Made by a program: the position numbers and the translations under genes
Part shown: one piece after another, positions 17,223-26,037 of the stretch
Layout: each line of letters opens with the position of its first letter
Numbering within the stretch: the stretch's first letter is position 1
Source: an uncultured Acidimicrobiales bacterium
GTDB taxonomy: Bacteria; Actinomycetota; Acidimicrobiia; Acidimicrobiales; SZUA-35
Length of the DNA: 64,000 bases
Reading direction: 5' to 3'
Assembly (NCBI GenBank): GCA_938002965.1
Contig: CALKZY010000019.1
Span: 1-64,000 of the forward strand
The notes under the pieces: model-generated
What the model was told of the DNA's origin: nothing
Database searches by the model: none
The model's input: only the letters and a program-made list of their open reading frames with translations

Positions 17223-18551
17223 GTGTCATTTTTTGAAGATCAAGAGGGCCCGATTCCCTTCGCCGGCTCAGGCAGCGACGAGGAGTTGGCCTATCGGTAC
17301 TATGACCCGGACCGAATCGTTGCGGGCAAGCGCATGGAGGATCATCTCCGAATCGGCGTCTGCTACTGGCACAGTTTCAGCTGGCTCGGTTCGGACATCT
17401 TCGGTCATGGAACGTTCGACCGCCCCTGGCTGGATGCGTCCGCTGATCCGATGGAGGCCGCAATGGCCAAGCAGGACGCCGCCTTCGAGTTCATCGAGAA
17501 GCTGGGAGTTCGGTTCTTTTCGTTTCATGATGTCGACATGGCGCCCGAGGGCTCGACGCTGGCGGAGTCCCGCTCGAATTTGAACACGCTGGTCGAACGG
17601 GCCGCATCCAAGATGGAGTCGTCCGGGGTGCAGCTCCTGTGGGGGACGGCGAACCTCTTCTCTCACCCCCGATACGCGGCCGGTGCAGCCACAAATCCTG
17701 ACCCGGAGGTCTTCACCCACGCTGCCGCTCAGGTGCGACACATGCTAGATGCCACTGCCCGACTGGGCGGCCACAACTATGTTCTGTGGGGCGGGCGCGA
17801 AGGTTACGAGACACTTCTCAATACTCGAATGCGACAGGAAGCCGATCAGTTGGCCCGATTCCTGACCATGGTGGCTGAGTACAAGCACCACATCGGATTC
17901 GAAGGCACTCTTCTGCTGGAGCCGAAACCTCAGGAACCGACGAAGCACCAGTACGACTACGACTGTGCGACTGTGCACGGCTTTCTTGATCGCTACGACC
18001 TACTCGACGAATACAAGGTGAATATCGAGGTCAACCACGCCACTCTCGGCGGCCACTCCTTCCATCATGAGGTCGCCTATGCGGTGGACAACGGCATCCT
18101 CGGCAGCGTCGACGCCAATCGAGGTGATCCACAAAACGGCTGGGATACCGATCAGTTTCCCAACTCTGTCGACGAGCTCGTTCCCGCTTTGTACGAGATC
18201 TTGTGGGGTGGCGGCTTCGCCACTGGGGGCTTCTTGTTCGACACAAAGTTGCGACGCCAGAGCATGGCCCGAGCTGACCTGTTTCACGCACATGTCGGTG
18301 GCATCGACACGCTGGCCCGTGCTCTAGTCATTGCGTCATCACTAGTGGAAGACCGCACCCTTGAGAACGTCAAGGATGAGCGCTACCTAGGGTGGAGCGG
18401 CGAGATGGGCCGCCAAATTATGTCTGGCGAGCTGGACCTTGGATCGTTGGCTGATCTAGCTGTCGGCAGTGATCTTGATCCGTCGCCGGTCTCCGGTGGT
18501 CAGGAGAGACTGGAGAACGTCGTAAATCGAGCGATTTGGTCAGTGGACTAG
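17223..18551 (+). CDS. xylA: Xylose isomerase
   Basis: 442 residues from GTG 17223. The full class II xylose-isomerase pattern is present: [31 protein letters not shown], the catalytic His in [28 protein letters not shown], metal ligands in [34 protein letters not shown] and [20 protein letters not shown], and FDTKLRRQS. It converts D-xylose to D-xylulose (and often glucose to fructose) with Mg, Mn or Co. No xylulokinase is present in the window. Its place after a Liv-type importer and two related enzymes suggests the actual substrate could be another aldose. Confidence 0.95.
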   Translation: MSFFEDQEGPIPFAGSGSDEELAYRYYDPDRIVAGKRMEDHLRIGVCYWHSFSWLGSDIFGHGTFDRPWLDASADPMEAAMAKQDAAFEFIEKLGVRFFSFHDVDMAPEGSTLAESRSNLNTLVERAASKMESSGVQLLWGTANLFSHPRYAAGAATNPDPEVFTHAAAQVRHMLDATARLGGHNYVLWGGREGYETLLNTRMRQEADQLARFLTMVAEYKHHIGFEGTLLLEPKPQEPTKHQYDYDCATVHGFLDRYDLLDEYKVNIEVNHATLGGHSFHHEVAYAVDNGILGSVDANRGDPQNGWDTDQFPNSVDELVPALYEILWGGGFATGGFLFDTKLRRQSMARADLFHAHVGGIDTLARALVIASSLVEDRTLENVKDERYLGWSGEMGRQIMSGELDLGSLADLAVGSDLDPSPVSGGQERLENVVNRAIWSVD

Positions 18552-18585
18552 GGGTCGGCCCAACCGGTCACCGACAACGGTGGTG

Positions 18586-20064
18586 TTACAGGAACCCCAA
18601 ATCCGACTCGGCGAAGTTCGATAGTTCCGGGAAGGCATTGTTCAGTCCGGAGTCCGACATGCCCATCCAGCGGGCCAAGGTTGCCCCATATTGGCTGACC
18701 GAGGTGGTAGGCACGATTCGTCCCGAGAAGTTGCCGTTGCGGTCGGGGATGTCGTCGGGGTTGTTGTCTACGGCGAAACTTGGGAGCGTGCCGTAGTCGC
18801 CGGCTCGAACCGCTCCTCCCATGACAAAGGCGTTGCCGCCCCAGCCGTGGTCGGTTCCGTCACCGTTGATGGTTAGTGTTCGACCAAAGTCTGATGCGGT
18901 GAACGTCGTCACCGAATCGGACAGACCGAGGTCGTCCATTGCCCGGTAGAACGAGCCGACGGCCCGATCGAACTGGTTCACGAGAACCGGCAGCTGTTCG
19001 AGCTGCAACCGATGGGTGTCCCATCCCCCTAGGCGGACGAAGAAGACCTGTCGGCTCATGCCCAACATCTGGCGATTGTGAATCAGCACCGCCACTCGTC
19101 TCAGTTGCGCCCCCAACGGGGTGCCCTGGACGTCGCCCATATCAATGTCGCCGAGCCGTTCGCTGAGTGCCTGCTCCAGTTCCCGGGAGGCAATCGTTGA
19201 GCGGTTGACCAGACTGGCCGCCGCTTGATCGAAGACGTTCTGTGAACCTTCGGCCGCCGTCAACGAATTGGCCATGATCGACTCGACCTGTTCAAACGAT
19301 TGAATCCAACGTCGCCGCGACCAGTCGTAGCCAATCAGCGGTTTGACCGACGTGTTCGGCGATAGACCGGTGTAGTCGGCTAGCGATCCACTGGCCCAGC
19401 GACTGTTGCCATTGATCGAGAAAGACGGAGACAATGCCGAACCGGACTGGATGGCAGCGGTGATCGAGTCGCCCCAGCCCTGGTCGGCCGAGTTGACGGG
19501 CCGAGCGGTTTGCCACTGCTTCTGTTGAGCGTCGTGAGCGAACAAGTCTTGGGGGAGCGCCCGACCGGCGGCCACGTCAGCCGGGGTAGTGGGCTGCACA
19601 AGCGGCCCGACGTTGCGGACGACGGCCAGACGGTCGTTGTTGGCCAGGCCAGCCAGATTGCTAAGACCGGGATGCAATCCGAACGAGCCGTCACCGATGG
19701 GAAGCAGCGACCCGGCTGATGGCACAAACTGCCCTCGAACCCGCTGAAGATCGGCGTAGGTGCTACCCGCTTGCGCATGGTCTCGAGGCAGGTACATGGC
19801 AAACGAATCGGCGCCGCCGGCCAAGAACAGGCAGACCAGGGTTCGTGGTCCAGTTTGGGCTGCGGCCGGGTCGAGGAGGAAGCTGGGCAGTGACGTCATC
19901 GAGACGGAAACGGCGGCCAGCCCGGCGCCTTGAAGAAAGCGGCGTCGGCTGAGACCGCTACCGGCCTGAGGGGAGACCCCCGTCTTTGGTTCGGAGGCGG
20001 AGACGTTTGTGGGGGAGATGTCAGTGTCTGAGGTACGGCTTTGGTGTTCGTTTGGAGTGCTCAT
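18586..20064 (-). CDS. DUF1501-family secreted protein (Tat signal)
   Basis: 492 residues. A twin-arginine signal SRRRFLQGAGLAAVSVSM begins near residue 39, after a hydrophilic lead, and an AxA-like cleavage region follows (DPAAAQTG). The DUF1501 core follows: TLVCLFLAGGADSFAMYLPRD, FGLHPGLSNLAGLANNDRLAVVRNVG, QVFFVRLGGWDTH, and TFTASDFGRTLTINGDGTDHGWGG. The His/Asp/Gly pattern is related to the alkaline-phosphatase/sulfatase fold. It lies 5 bp after the DUF1800 gene, the standard DUF1800-DUF1501 pair found in many bacteria. No biochemical role is established. It is probably exported folded and works with DUF1800 at the surface. Confidence 0.9.
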   Translation of the reverse strand: MSTPNEHQSRTSDTDISPTNVSASEPKTGVSPQAGSGLSRRRFLQGAGLAAVSVSMTSLPSFLLDPAAAQTGPRTLVCLFLAGGADSFAMYLPRDHAQAGSTYADLQRVRGQFVPSAGSLLPIGDGSFGLHPGLSNLAGLANNDRLAVVRNVGPLVQPTTPADVAAGRALPQDLFAHDAQQKQWQTARPVNSADQGWGDSITAAIQSGSALSPSFSINGNSRWASGSLADYTGLSPNTSVKPLIGYDWSRRRWIQSFEQVESIMANSLTAAEGSQNVFDQAAASLVNRSTIASRELEQALSERLGDIDMGDVQGTPLGAQLRRVAVLIHNRQMLGMSRQVFFVRLGGWDTHRLQLEQLPVLVNQFDRAVGSFYRAMDDLGLSDSVTTFTASDFGRTLTINGDGTDHGWGGNAFVMGGAVRAGDYGTLPSFAVDNNPDDIPDRNGNFSGRIVPTTSVSQYGATLARWMGMSDSGLNNAFPELSNFAESDLGFL

Positions 20065-20069
20065 GGTGC

Positions 20070-22085
20070 TTACCTTTGGACGAGGGCGAACGGGGACCCG
20101 GCGATGCAGTAGATGGCGTCGAGGGTGGCCATTAGGCGCCCCTCCTCGGTGTCGGGGAAGGTGGCTACCTGGGTAGCGACTTCCGCCTTGAGGTTTGCCG
20201 GCGTTGATCCGGCGTTGACCATCAGGTCGACGTAGTCGACAAGGGAGCCGGGATCGCTGACCAGGTCCAACGCCCGGTCGACGTTGATTCGGGTTACGTC
20301 AGCAGCGTTGGTGTTGGTGCGGTAGTTGTGAAAGTCGTGAACGGCGGAGAAGATCGTGTCGTTGACAGCCGCCACATTGACCTCGGTCAATATCTGTTGC
20401 TCGGGGGCAACCAGATCCGAATCGGGGCGAAGCGGGTTGTCAGGCAGATAGAAGTTGAACACCGACGGCGAACTCAGCGGCGCCTGACCGGTAATCACGC
20501 GAATCTGCGACGGTGGCTTGGAGTAGAAACGAAAGAGGTCCGGCGCCGCGCTGGGACCGGGCACCGCATCGAAGGCTCGCCACAGCTGGAAGAGTCGCAG
20601 CAACGGTTCTTTGAACTTGCCGAACTGGCTCGCCATTGTTTCGTGGCCACGGCGGGCCTCGTCGTCGAGCAGCACCTGTTTGATGACGGCCCTCAGGTCG
20701 CCACGGGTTCCCCCGCTGTTGTTGAACACATCAGCTACCCGACCTACATAGGCACCAGACGGGTTGCTGGTGACGAACCGCTGGATCAGGAAACGGGCGA
20801 TGAACGGACCGACGTTGGCATGGGCCACGATGTTGTCCAACGCACCCTCCATATCGGTGCGGGCGTCCTGCCCGGCGGGAAGCGTCGTCCCTCCCAGCAA
20901 CGTCTTTGCCCCCCGATCGTGATACTCCTCGTTGGGCACCATCGGTGTCCGTTTGGATTCGCGGGCGATGTTGTTGTCGGTCCAGGTCTGGTTGGCGAAG
21001 TTCCAGCCGGTGAAGACCCGAGCGAAGTTCTCGACCACCACCTGGTCATAGGTGGGGATTGGCTGGCCGCTGGCCAGCTTCCTGGAGCCGTCGTTGTTCA
21101 GCTCGTGAAGTCCTATCGAGAACAGTTGCAGAACTTCTCGGGCATAGTTCTCGTCGGGGCGAACCCGCCTGGCCTCGTCGGCCCTCTCGTTGCGCATCAT
21201 TGAGAGGTAGATGCCCATCACCGGATGCAGAGTCACCTGTTCCAGCAGATCGCGGTAGTTGCCGGTGGCCCCCGCTCCCAACATGTCGTAATAGTGGGCC
21301 ACCGCCCATTGCGAGTTGCTAAGCGTGTAGTCGTTGTCAGATACGACGAAGAGCTGGCTGTAGGCGAAGGCCAGTCGCTGCCGAAGCTGGTCGGGCGCCC
21401 GCATGGCGTGATCCCACCAGACCCGGTGGCGGTAGGTGTCGTTGCTGGAGCTGCCGAACGGGACCAGGTTGTCGAAGGTGCTGGTCATCGTCATGTCGAG
21501 TTGACGGTCGATCCACTCTTCGTACGATCCGATGTCCTGCAGCTCGGCGATTGTTTCCTCGCTGGCTCCAAACGTTGTCTGATTCAGGAAACGGACGGCG
21601 TCGGCCCGACTAATGTCGTCGGTGCCGCTCCCTCCGCCGCCGTCCCCTCCGCCGGAGGCAACCGACATGGTGCCTCGCAGCCGAATGAAGTACCGGTCAA
21701 CCGATTGAATGGTCACGCCCGGTTCGAGGCTCGATGCAATGGCGCTCAGGTCGGGATTCAACGCCGTCCAGTCGCCTCCTCGAATGTCGCTGTCGAGACC
21801 TACCGAGTAGCGGTAGCCGAACCGGAACCGGGTCGTGCTGCCGTTCGGTTCGAACTTGAACTCTCGCTGGCCCGCACTGGTGGAAACGTCGAGGTAGATC
21901 CCGAAGTAGTCGCCTCTGGCCGGCAGGTGAACATCGAGGGCGAAGTCTCCGATGTCCGGCACGTCTGAGGCGACGAATTCACTATAGGAACCTGAACCGG
22001 CGCTCGTCAGCCGGTAGGCGCCGGATCGAGACGAGTCGGTGGTGACCGATCCTCCGTTGGGTGACGTCCAGGTGACGTTCGGCAT
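20070..22085 (-). CDS. DUF1800-family protein
   Basis: 671 residues from the ATG at 22083-22085, 8 bases after GGAGG; the longer reading to 22175 lies inside the upstream gene. An N-terminal beta-rich domain of about 150 residues (VTWTSPNGGSVTTDSSRSG ... YFIRLRGTMSV) and a Gly-rich linker (GGGDGGGGSG) precede the DUF1800 core: ADAVRFLNQTTFGASEETI, VWWDHAMRAPDQLRQRLAFAYSQLFVVS, NYARELLQLFS-like YAREVLQLFSIGLHELN, and HDRGAKTLLGG. No clear signal peptide is visible, which is odd for a partner of a Tat-exported DUF1501 protein. Confidence 0.9.
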   Translation of the reverse strand: MPNVTWTSPNGGSVTTDSSRSGAYRLTSAGSGSYSEFVASDVPDIGDFALDVHLPARGDYFGIYLDVSTSAGQREFKFEPNGSTTRFRFGYRYSVGLDSDIRGGDWTALNPDLSAIASSLEPGVTIQSVDRYFIRLRGTMSVASGGGDGGGGSGTDDISRADAVRFLNQTTFGASEETIAELQDIGSYEEWIDRQLDMTMTSTFDNLVPFGSSSNDTYRHRVWWDHAMRAPDQLRQRLAFAYSQLFVVSDNDYTLSNSQWAVAHYYDMLGAGATGNYRDLLEQVTLHPVMGIYLSMMRNERADEARRVRPDENYAREVLQLFSIGLHELNNDGSRKLASGQPIPTYDQVVVENFARVFTGWNFANQTWTDNNIARESKRTPMVPNEEYHDRGAKTLLGGTTLPAGQDARTDMEGALDNIVAHANVGPFIARFLIQRFVTSNPSGAYVGRVADVFNNSGGTRGDLRAVIKQVLLDDEARRGHETMASQFGKFKEPLLRLFQLWRAFDAVPGPSAAPDLFRFYSKPPSQIRVITGQAPLSSPSVFNFYLPDNPLRPDSDLVAPEQQILTEVNVAAVNDTIFSAVHDFHNYRTNTNAADVTRINVDRALDLVSDPGSLVDYVDLMVNAGSTPANLKAEVATQVATFPDTEEGRLMATLDAIYCIAGSPFALVQR

Positions 22086-22086
22086 G

Positions 22087-23529
22087 CTAGTTACCTCCGT
22101 TGGCGGCGGTTTGGGATTGGAGCGGCTGGGTGACTGAATCGAGGGCTGGGACGTTGATGCGGTAAACCTCGGCATCGATTCCGCATGACCCGGCGTCGCT
22201 ATTGAAATAGACTCGACTCAGATCGCGCGATGCCACCGCGTGGGCTTCGGTCCAGTAGTTGTTGCCACAGTTGTAGGTGTGGGCCAGTTTGACGATCACG
22301 CCACTGTGTATGTCGACCAGGAAGACCTTGTCGCACGTCCAGGCGTAGTCGACCTTGCAGTTGTACGTGGAGACCACAACCCACCCAGGGTTGTCGTAGG
22401 CCTTGCCGGAGAAGTGAACCGAGGTGGTGTTGCCGTCATACAGGTCGAACAGCCGGGTGTACGTTTGAGCGTCGAGATCGTAGGAAACCACCCAGCCGGC
22501 ATTCTCGGAGGTGGTGTAGTCGACGTAGACATAGTGGTCGTGACCGTCTCGGCCAACGGCGATATCGGAGTGTTCGCCACCGGGCAACACGAATTGTTCA
22601 GACGAGAAGTCGGTCGGGTATTGCAGCGTGACATCGTTGAACTGGGCCACCACCCACCGGCCGCTGGGCGAGACCGAGATTGCTCCCGGACCGCTAGCCA
22701 GCTCCGAGCTGAAGTTGGTCCGTACCCCAATGAGTTCCTGGGCGTCGATGTCATAGGTGATGGATCCGAGGAATCGGTCGTCCTGGTCGAAGACGTTCCA
22801 TGCGTAGACGGCGCCATCGGCGCTGGGTGATCCTTCGGCGCCGTCACTGAGATAGAACGCACCGGGTAGAACCGCTTCCAGGGGCTGGGACAAGTCCGCT
22901 CGGACTGATGTGGAGCCGGTGATCACGTTGGTCTGCCACAGTTGAAGGCTGCCAGATTCGGCGGCGTCGCCGGACAGATGTCGGATGTAGTGGGGTTGGA
23001 ACGGATGCCATTGCGGATCGGCCCCTGGGTGAATGCCGAGGCTGCTGACCAGTTGACCGGAGGCGACGTCGTAGACGTGGTAGCGGGCTGACCCGTGATA
23101 GGTCATGAACAGGGTGCCGTCGATGTTCTCGTTCTGGCGCCTGCTGTAGGTGTTGCGGTTGAACCGGGTGCCGTCGGCCGAGGTCATTCGGGTGACGGCA
23201 AGGCCATAGGCGGGATCGTCTTGAGTGGCCAGCAATGGTGGTTTCGTCCACCGAGACGATGGGCGGGTGTCATCCTGGCCGAGTATCAGGTCGGTGGAGC
23301 GAGGGGGTTGTCGCTTGGGTCGCTTCGGACGATCGACGCCACCATCAGGTGGTTTCGCCATCGACAGTCGGTTGTCTTGGAGCTGGTCGGCTTGAGGGCC
23401 GACGGTTGTCGGCGCTTGCCTGGCATCGGCCGGCCCAACACACAGCAGGGCAATGGCGGCTATGGCCAGTCCCAGAATTGCAGCGTGGTTCCGTTTGGCT
23501 AGATGACCGACATCTCTGGCAACGCTCAT
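22087..23529 (-). CDS. Secreted beta-propeller-like protein
   Basis: 480 residues. Signal peptide: HLAKRNHAAILGLAIAAIALLCVGPADA, cleavage near 37. Proline-rich basic linker (DRPKRPKRQPPRS). The rest consists of repeated beta-strand blocks with propeller-like features: PAYGLAVTRMTSADGTRFNRN, QWHPFQPHYIRHL, AISVSPSGRWVVAQFND, VHFSGKAYDNPGWVVVSTYN. Several Cys in the C-terminal third may form disulfides. It resembles PD40/TolB-like or oligosaccharide-lyase propellers in style, and the sensor-like protein across the divergent promoter has a similar design. First gene of the DUF1800/DUF1501 operon; the stop lies 1 bp before the DUF1800 start. Ribosome site AAGGGA. Confidence 0.75.
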   Translation of the reverse strand: MSVARDVGHLAKRNHAAILGLAIAAIALLCVGPADARQAPTTVGPQADQLQDNRLSMAKPPDGGVDRPKRPKRQPPRSTDLILGQDDTRPSSRWTKPPLLATQDDPAYGLAVTRMTSADGTRFNRNTYSRRQNENIDGTLFMTYHGSARYHVYDVASGQLVSSLGIHPGADPQWHPFQPHYIRHLSGDAAESGSLQLWQTNVITGSTSVRADLSQPLEAVLPGAFYLSDGAEGSPSADGAVYAWNVFDQDDRFLGSITYDIDAQELIGVRTNFSSELASGPGAISVSPSGRWVVAQFNDVTLQYPTDFSSEQFVLPGGEHSDIAVGRDGHDHYVYVDYTTSENAGWVVSYDLDAQTYTRLFDLYDGNTTSVHFSGKAYDNPGWVVVSTYNCKVDYAWTCDKVFLVDIHSGVIVKLAHTYNCGNNYWTEAHAVASRDLSRVYFNSDAGSCGIDAEVYRINVPALDSVTQPLQSQTAANGGN

Positions 23530-23564
23530 GGTGGATTTCCCTTCGGCGGCTGTTCGACTTCACG

Positions 23565-23684
23565 AGTTACACGCCCCACTGACCGCTTCGGGGGGACAAA
23601 ATCTTCCAGAAATCATCAAAAATGCGATGAAACACTTTTTCTTGGATCTTTGTCCCCCCGAAGCGCGTGGCGACACGTGTAACT
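23565..23684. promoter_or_regulatory. Symmetrical divergent promoter: 36-bp arms around an AT-rich 48-bp centre
   Basis: The left arm (23565-23600) and the reverse complement of the right arm (23649-23684) share a perfect 17-bp block, CGCTTCGGGGGGACAAA, and a perfect 9-bp block, AGTTACACG, at the same spacing of 10 bases. The 10-base spacer itself is not conserved (2 of 10). Conserved boxes with a free spacer are what two copies of a promoter would give. Read outward, each arm is TTTGTCCCCCCGAAGCG, N10, CGTGTAACT, and each faces a gene: leftward to the propeller/DUF1800/DUF1501 operon (start 23529), rightward to the ECF sigma gene. The likely recogniser is the sigma factor encoded alongside. 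A hairpin or operator role is the alternative. Confidence 0.65.
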
Positions 23685-23881
23685 ACCGCAGGACAACTGT
23701 CTGCCTCGAGAGACGGTGTCTTTCGGATGGAAGAAACAAGCCAGTAGAGAGGTTGGAGACGACGACGTACGTTGAGTCTGAACTGCGGTTGGACGAAGCG
23801 TCGCTGCAATGCGACAGTGCGAGCAACGGCCCGCCGTTGTCGAAGAGGCGCCACCGTTCAGGCACTGCTACTGTTCTGGCG
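23685..23881 (+). other. Possible long leader of the ECF sigma mRNA
   Basis: The region between the rightward promoter arm and GTG 23882 is open in the sigma frame but rich in Arg/Cys with no homology by eye. It may be an untranslated leader of about 190 bases, or part of a longer sigma N-terminus starting at TTG 23753. No ATG in frame. Confidence 0.35.
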
Positions 23882-24418
23882 GTGCCGTCGCCCACCAACG
23901 ACCACGAGGATCTCCTCGATGGTGTAGTACAGGCTCGGCTGTCATTCGAGGAGTTCTACCGGGCGGAATACAGAGGTGTCGTCGGCCTGGCCTTTGTCCT
24001 TACCGGTGACAGTGGAGTCGCTCAGGATCTGACTCAAGTTGCGTTCACCGAGGCCCACCGCCGGTGGAGCAAGATCAGCCACTACGAACGCCCGGGGGCC
24101 TGGGTCCGACGGGTGCTGGTGAACAAGAGCACAAGTCGCTACCGCCGGTTGGCTTCCGAGGCCAAAGCGTTGACCAGGTTGGGTGGACGGCCTCAGGTCG
24201 AGATTGAACCGACAGAGCGAACCCTCGAGGTTTGGGAAGCCGTACGCCGCCTTCCAGCTCGTCAAGCCCAGTCCATCGCGTTGCGCTACTGGGACGACTT
24301 GCCGGTGTCGGCTATCGCCGAGGTTCTCGACTGCTCCCAGGAAACTGTGAAGACGCATCTCAAGCGAGGCCGAGCCACCTTGGCAACCCAACTTTCAGAC
24401 TTTCGGGGGTTCGGATGA
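23882..24418 (+). CDS. ECF-type RNA polymerase sigma factor (SigE-like family)
   Basis: 178 residues from GTG 23882; the frame is open far upstream and TTG 23753 is another possible start. Region 2: LSFEEFYRAEYRGVVGLAFVLTGDSGVAQDLTQVAFTEAHRRW. Region 4: LPARQAQSIALRYWDDLPVSAIAEVLDCSQETVKTHLKRGRATL, with the HTH. It directs RNA polymerase to specific promoters. The downstream gene overlaps it by 4 bases and encodes a single-pass membrane protein, the usual place of a controlling partner. The inverted repeat upstream suggests it activates itself and the divergent operon. Confidence 0.9.
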   Translation: MPSPTNDHEDLLDGVVQARLSFEEFYRAEYRGVVGLAFVLTGDSGVAQDLTQVAFTEAHRRWSKISHYERPGAWVRRVLVNKSTSRYRRLASEAKALTRLGGRPQVEIEPTERTLEVWEAVRRLPARQAQSIALRYWDDLPVSAIAEVLDCSQETVKTHLKRGRATLATQLSDFRGFG

Positions 24419-25824
24419 ACGAAGAATTCAGCCCTTCATTGGATGCCCAGCTTCACGGAGCGGCCGGCGATCTTGCCTACCACCTACCAGACGTTCCGCC
24501 GGGCGAGTTCAAGCCGTCTAGGCGTCGCTCGGTCACGGTTGCGGGTTTCGTCGCTGCTGTCATGGTCGGGTCTGCCGCCTGGGGTTTGAGCCGACAGGTT
24601 CAACCCCAACCGGTTGAGGTGGCCACGGTTGACGAATCGGTTGTCGAGGAACGCGCCGGGCAGCCGGAAGAGGCTAATGCTCGACCGGCCCCCCAGGTTC
24701 TTTCCAATGTCAACCTGGGCGCCGAACCTGTTCGTCGCAATGAGATGGACAATCCGGATGTCGGCCGGTTCGTCATCGACCCTGCCTTCGGTTCCACGTT
24801 GGTCAGACTGACCGATGTTGGGGCGAACGAGGCTCTGGTCCCGGTGGCAACGACGCCGTCGGCCTGGAACGTCGACGAGACCTACCTTCTGTTGTATCGA
24901 ACCGGTGGTGATGACATCGGCCACGAGTTGTACCGGTTTGATCCGTCGGGTGCCGTCGAGTTGGAGTCCAAGCTCGATCTGAATGCTGCCGACATCGAGC
25001 AGGTGTATTGGAGTCGGGTTGACCCCGACGTGCTCTACTACGTCGACGGTGTAGCGCTGGTTTCCTACGACGTGGTGAGCGGGGAGTCGAGCACGTTGAT
25101 GTCGTTCGAGGGCTGTGAGCAAGTCGACTCCGGCGTAGCCCCAGTACCGCAAAGTGCCGATGACAATCGGTGGGGTCTACGTTGTCTGAATGGTGATGCC
25201 ACTGAGCTCATGGCTTACAACCGCCAGACCGGAACGGTACAAAGGCAGACCGTCGACGGTGCTTCGCAAGGCCCTTACCCGATTGAGACTGACGACGGCT
25301 ATCTCATTGAGAGGGTTGACAGGGTTGACCTAGTTGACGCCGAACTGAACTTGGTCCGAACGGTTCCTAATCTTGAACCGGAGAACGTGGCTGCGGTTGT
25401 TCGGGTCGGCGAGGCTGAACTGGCGGTTGGGCCAGTCTATGACAGTGAGGTGGTGGGCAACGCCGTAGCAGTGTCGCTGACTGAGCCCGAGGTCGAGGCG
25501 GTTGCCGTCGTCGGCCCTGACGCTGGCTACCCGTACCCGCCGGCTGGAACTCATCGGGGCGAAACCGGACAGGTCAGTCAACCGAGTTTGGCCCTGGCCA
25601 TCGCCGGGGGCACCGCCGAAGGTGTCGAGACCCTGCTTGACGGCGAGGTTGTGGCTGTCGACATGGCGACTTCGACGGCTGTCCGTCTCGCTCACCATCG
25701 GTCTTCGTCCAGCTCGGCTTTTAGCAATCCGACGATCTCGATGAGTCCAAGTGGGCGTTTCATCGTGTTTGCCAGCGACTGGGGCGGCGGTGCCACCAAC
25801 GTGTATCTGCTCTACCGGCCGTAG
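24415..25824 (+). CDS. Membrane-anchored beta-propeller protein, likely partner of the ECF sigma factor
   Basis: 469 residues from the ATG overlapping the sigma stop. A short cytoplasmic N-terminus (about 38 residues), one membrane helix (SVTVAGFVAAVMVGSAAWGL, residues 40-60), then a large outside domain with propeller-type repeats: FVIDPAFGSTLVRLTDVG, SAWNVDETYLLLYRTGGDD, YWSRVDPDVLYYVDGVALV and, at the end, TISMSPSGRFIVFASDWGGG. No zinc-finger anti-sigma motif (HxxxCxxC) is present, so if it controls the sigma factor it does so with a different, very short inside segment. Similar outside architecture to the secreted protein of the divergent operon. Confidence 0.8.
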   Translation: MNEEFSPSLDAQLHGAAGDLAYHLPDVPPGEFKPSRRRSVTVAGFVAAVMVGSAAWGLSRQVQPQPVEVATVDESVVEERAGQPEEANARPAPQVLSNVNLGAEPVRRNEMDNPDVGRFVIDPAFGSTLVRLTDVGANEALVPVATTPSAWNVDETYLLLYRTGGDDIGHELYRFDPSGAVELESKLDLNAADIEQVYWSRVDPDVLYYVDGVALVSYDVVSGESSTLMSFEGCEQVDSGVAPVPQSADDNRWGLRCLNGDATELMAYNRQTGTVQRQTVDGASQGPYPIETDDGYLIERVDRVDLVDAELNLVRTVPNLEPENVAAVVRVGEAELAVGPVYDSEVVGNAVAVSLTEPEVEAVAVVGPDAGYPYPPAGTHRGETGQVSQPSLALAIAGGTAEGVETLLDGEVVAVDMATSTAVRLAHHRSSSSSAFSNPTISMSPSGRFIVFASDWGGGATNVYLLYRP

Positions 25825-25827
25825 GCA

Positions 25828-25895
25828 CCGTCAGTCCGTCAGTCCGTCAGTCCGTCAGTCCGTCAGTCCGTCAGTCAGTCAGTCAGTCAGTCAGT
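25828..25895 (+). repeat. Tandem microsatellite: six CCGTCAGT units then five CAGT units
   Basis: A perfect 68-base array starting 3 bases after the stop of the sensor-like gene. The 8-base unit changes to its own last four bases (CAGT). Arrays like this mutate by slippage. Being just after a stop codon and before the next promoter, it could change mRNA 3' ends but not coding. Confidence 0.95.
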
Positions 25896-25988
25896 CGACT
25901 CTGTTTGGGTTGAGACGGGACAATCCACTGTCTAACGGTGACACAGGAGTAGCAGTCCGACATCAACCGCTCCGAGCTTGCGCTACTG

Positions 25989-26008
25989 TACGTAGCGTAA
26001 GCTACGTA
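25989..26008. promoter_or_regulatory. Palindromic operator-like site
   Basis: TACGTAGC-GTAA-GCTACGTA, perfect 8-bp arms with a 4-base centre, ending 29 bp before the ATG at 26038. The form suits a TetR- or similar-type dimeric regulator; no such gene is adjacent. Confidence 0.5.
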
Positions 26009-26037
26009 ATGTTTTCGAATGGACCGGAGATCTTTAG

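Noticed and set aside
18552..18585. Terminator hairpin CACCG-ACAA-CGGTG between xylA and the DUF1501 gene
   Set aside because: A 5-bp stem without a T-run is too weak to claim, although a terminator would be expected here.
23584..23665. The 17-bp inverted repeat as a transcription terminator
   Set aside because: The loop is 48 bases, there is no T-run, and it lies between divergent gene starts, not after a stop; promoter or operator is a better fit.
25825..25897. CRISPR array
   Set aside because: Units are 8 and 4 bases with no spacers; it is a plain tandem repeat.
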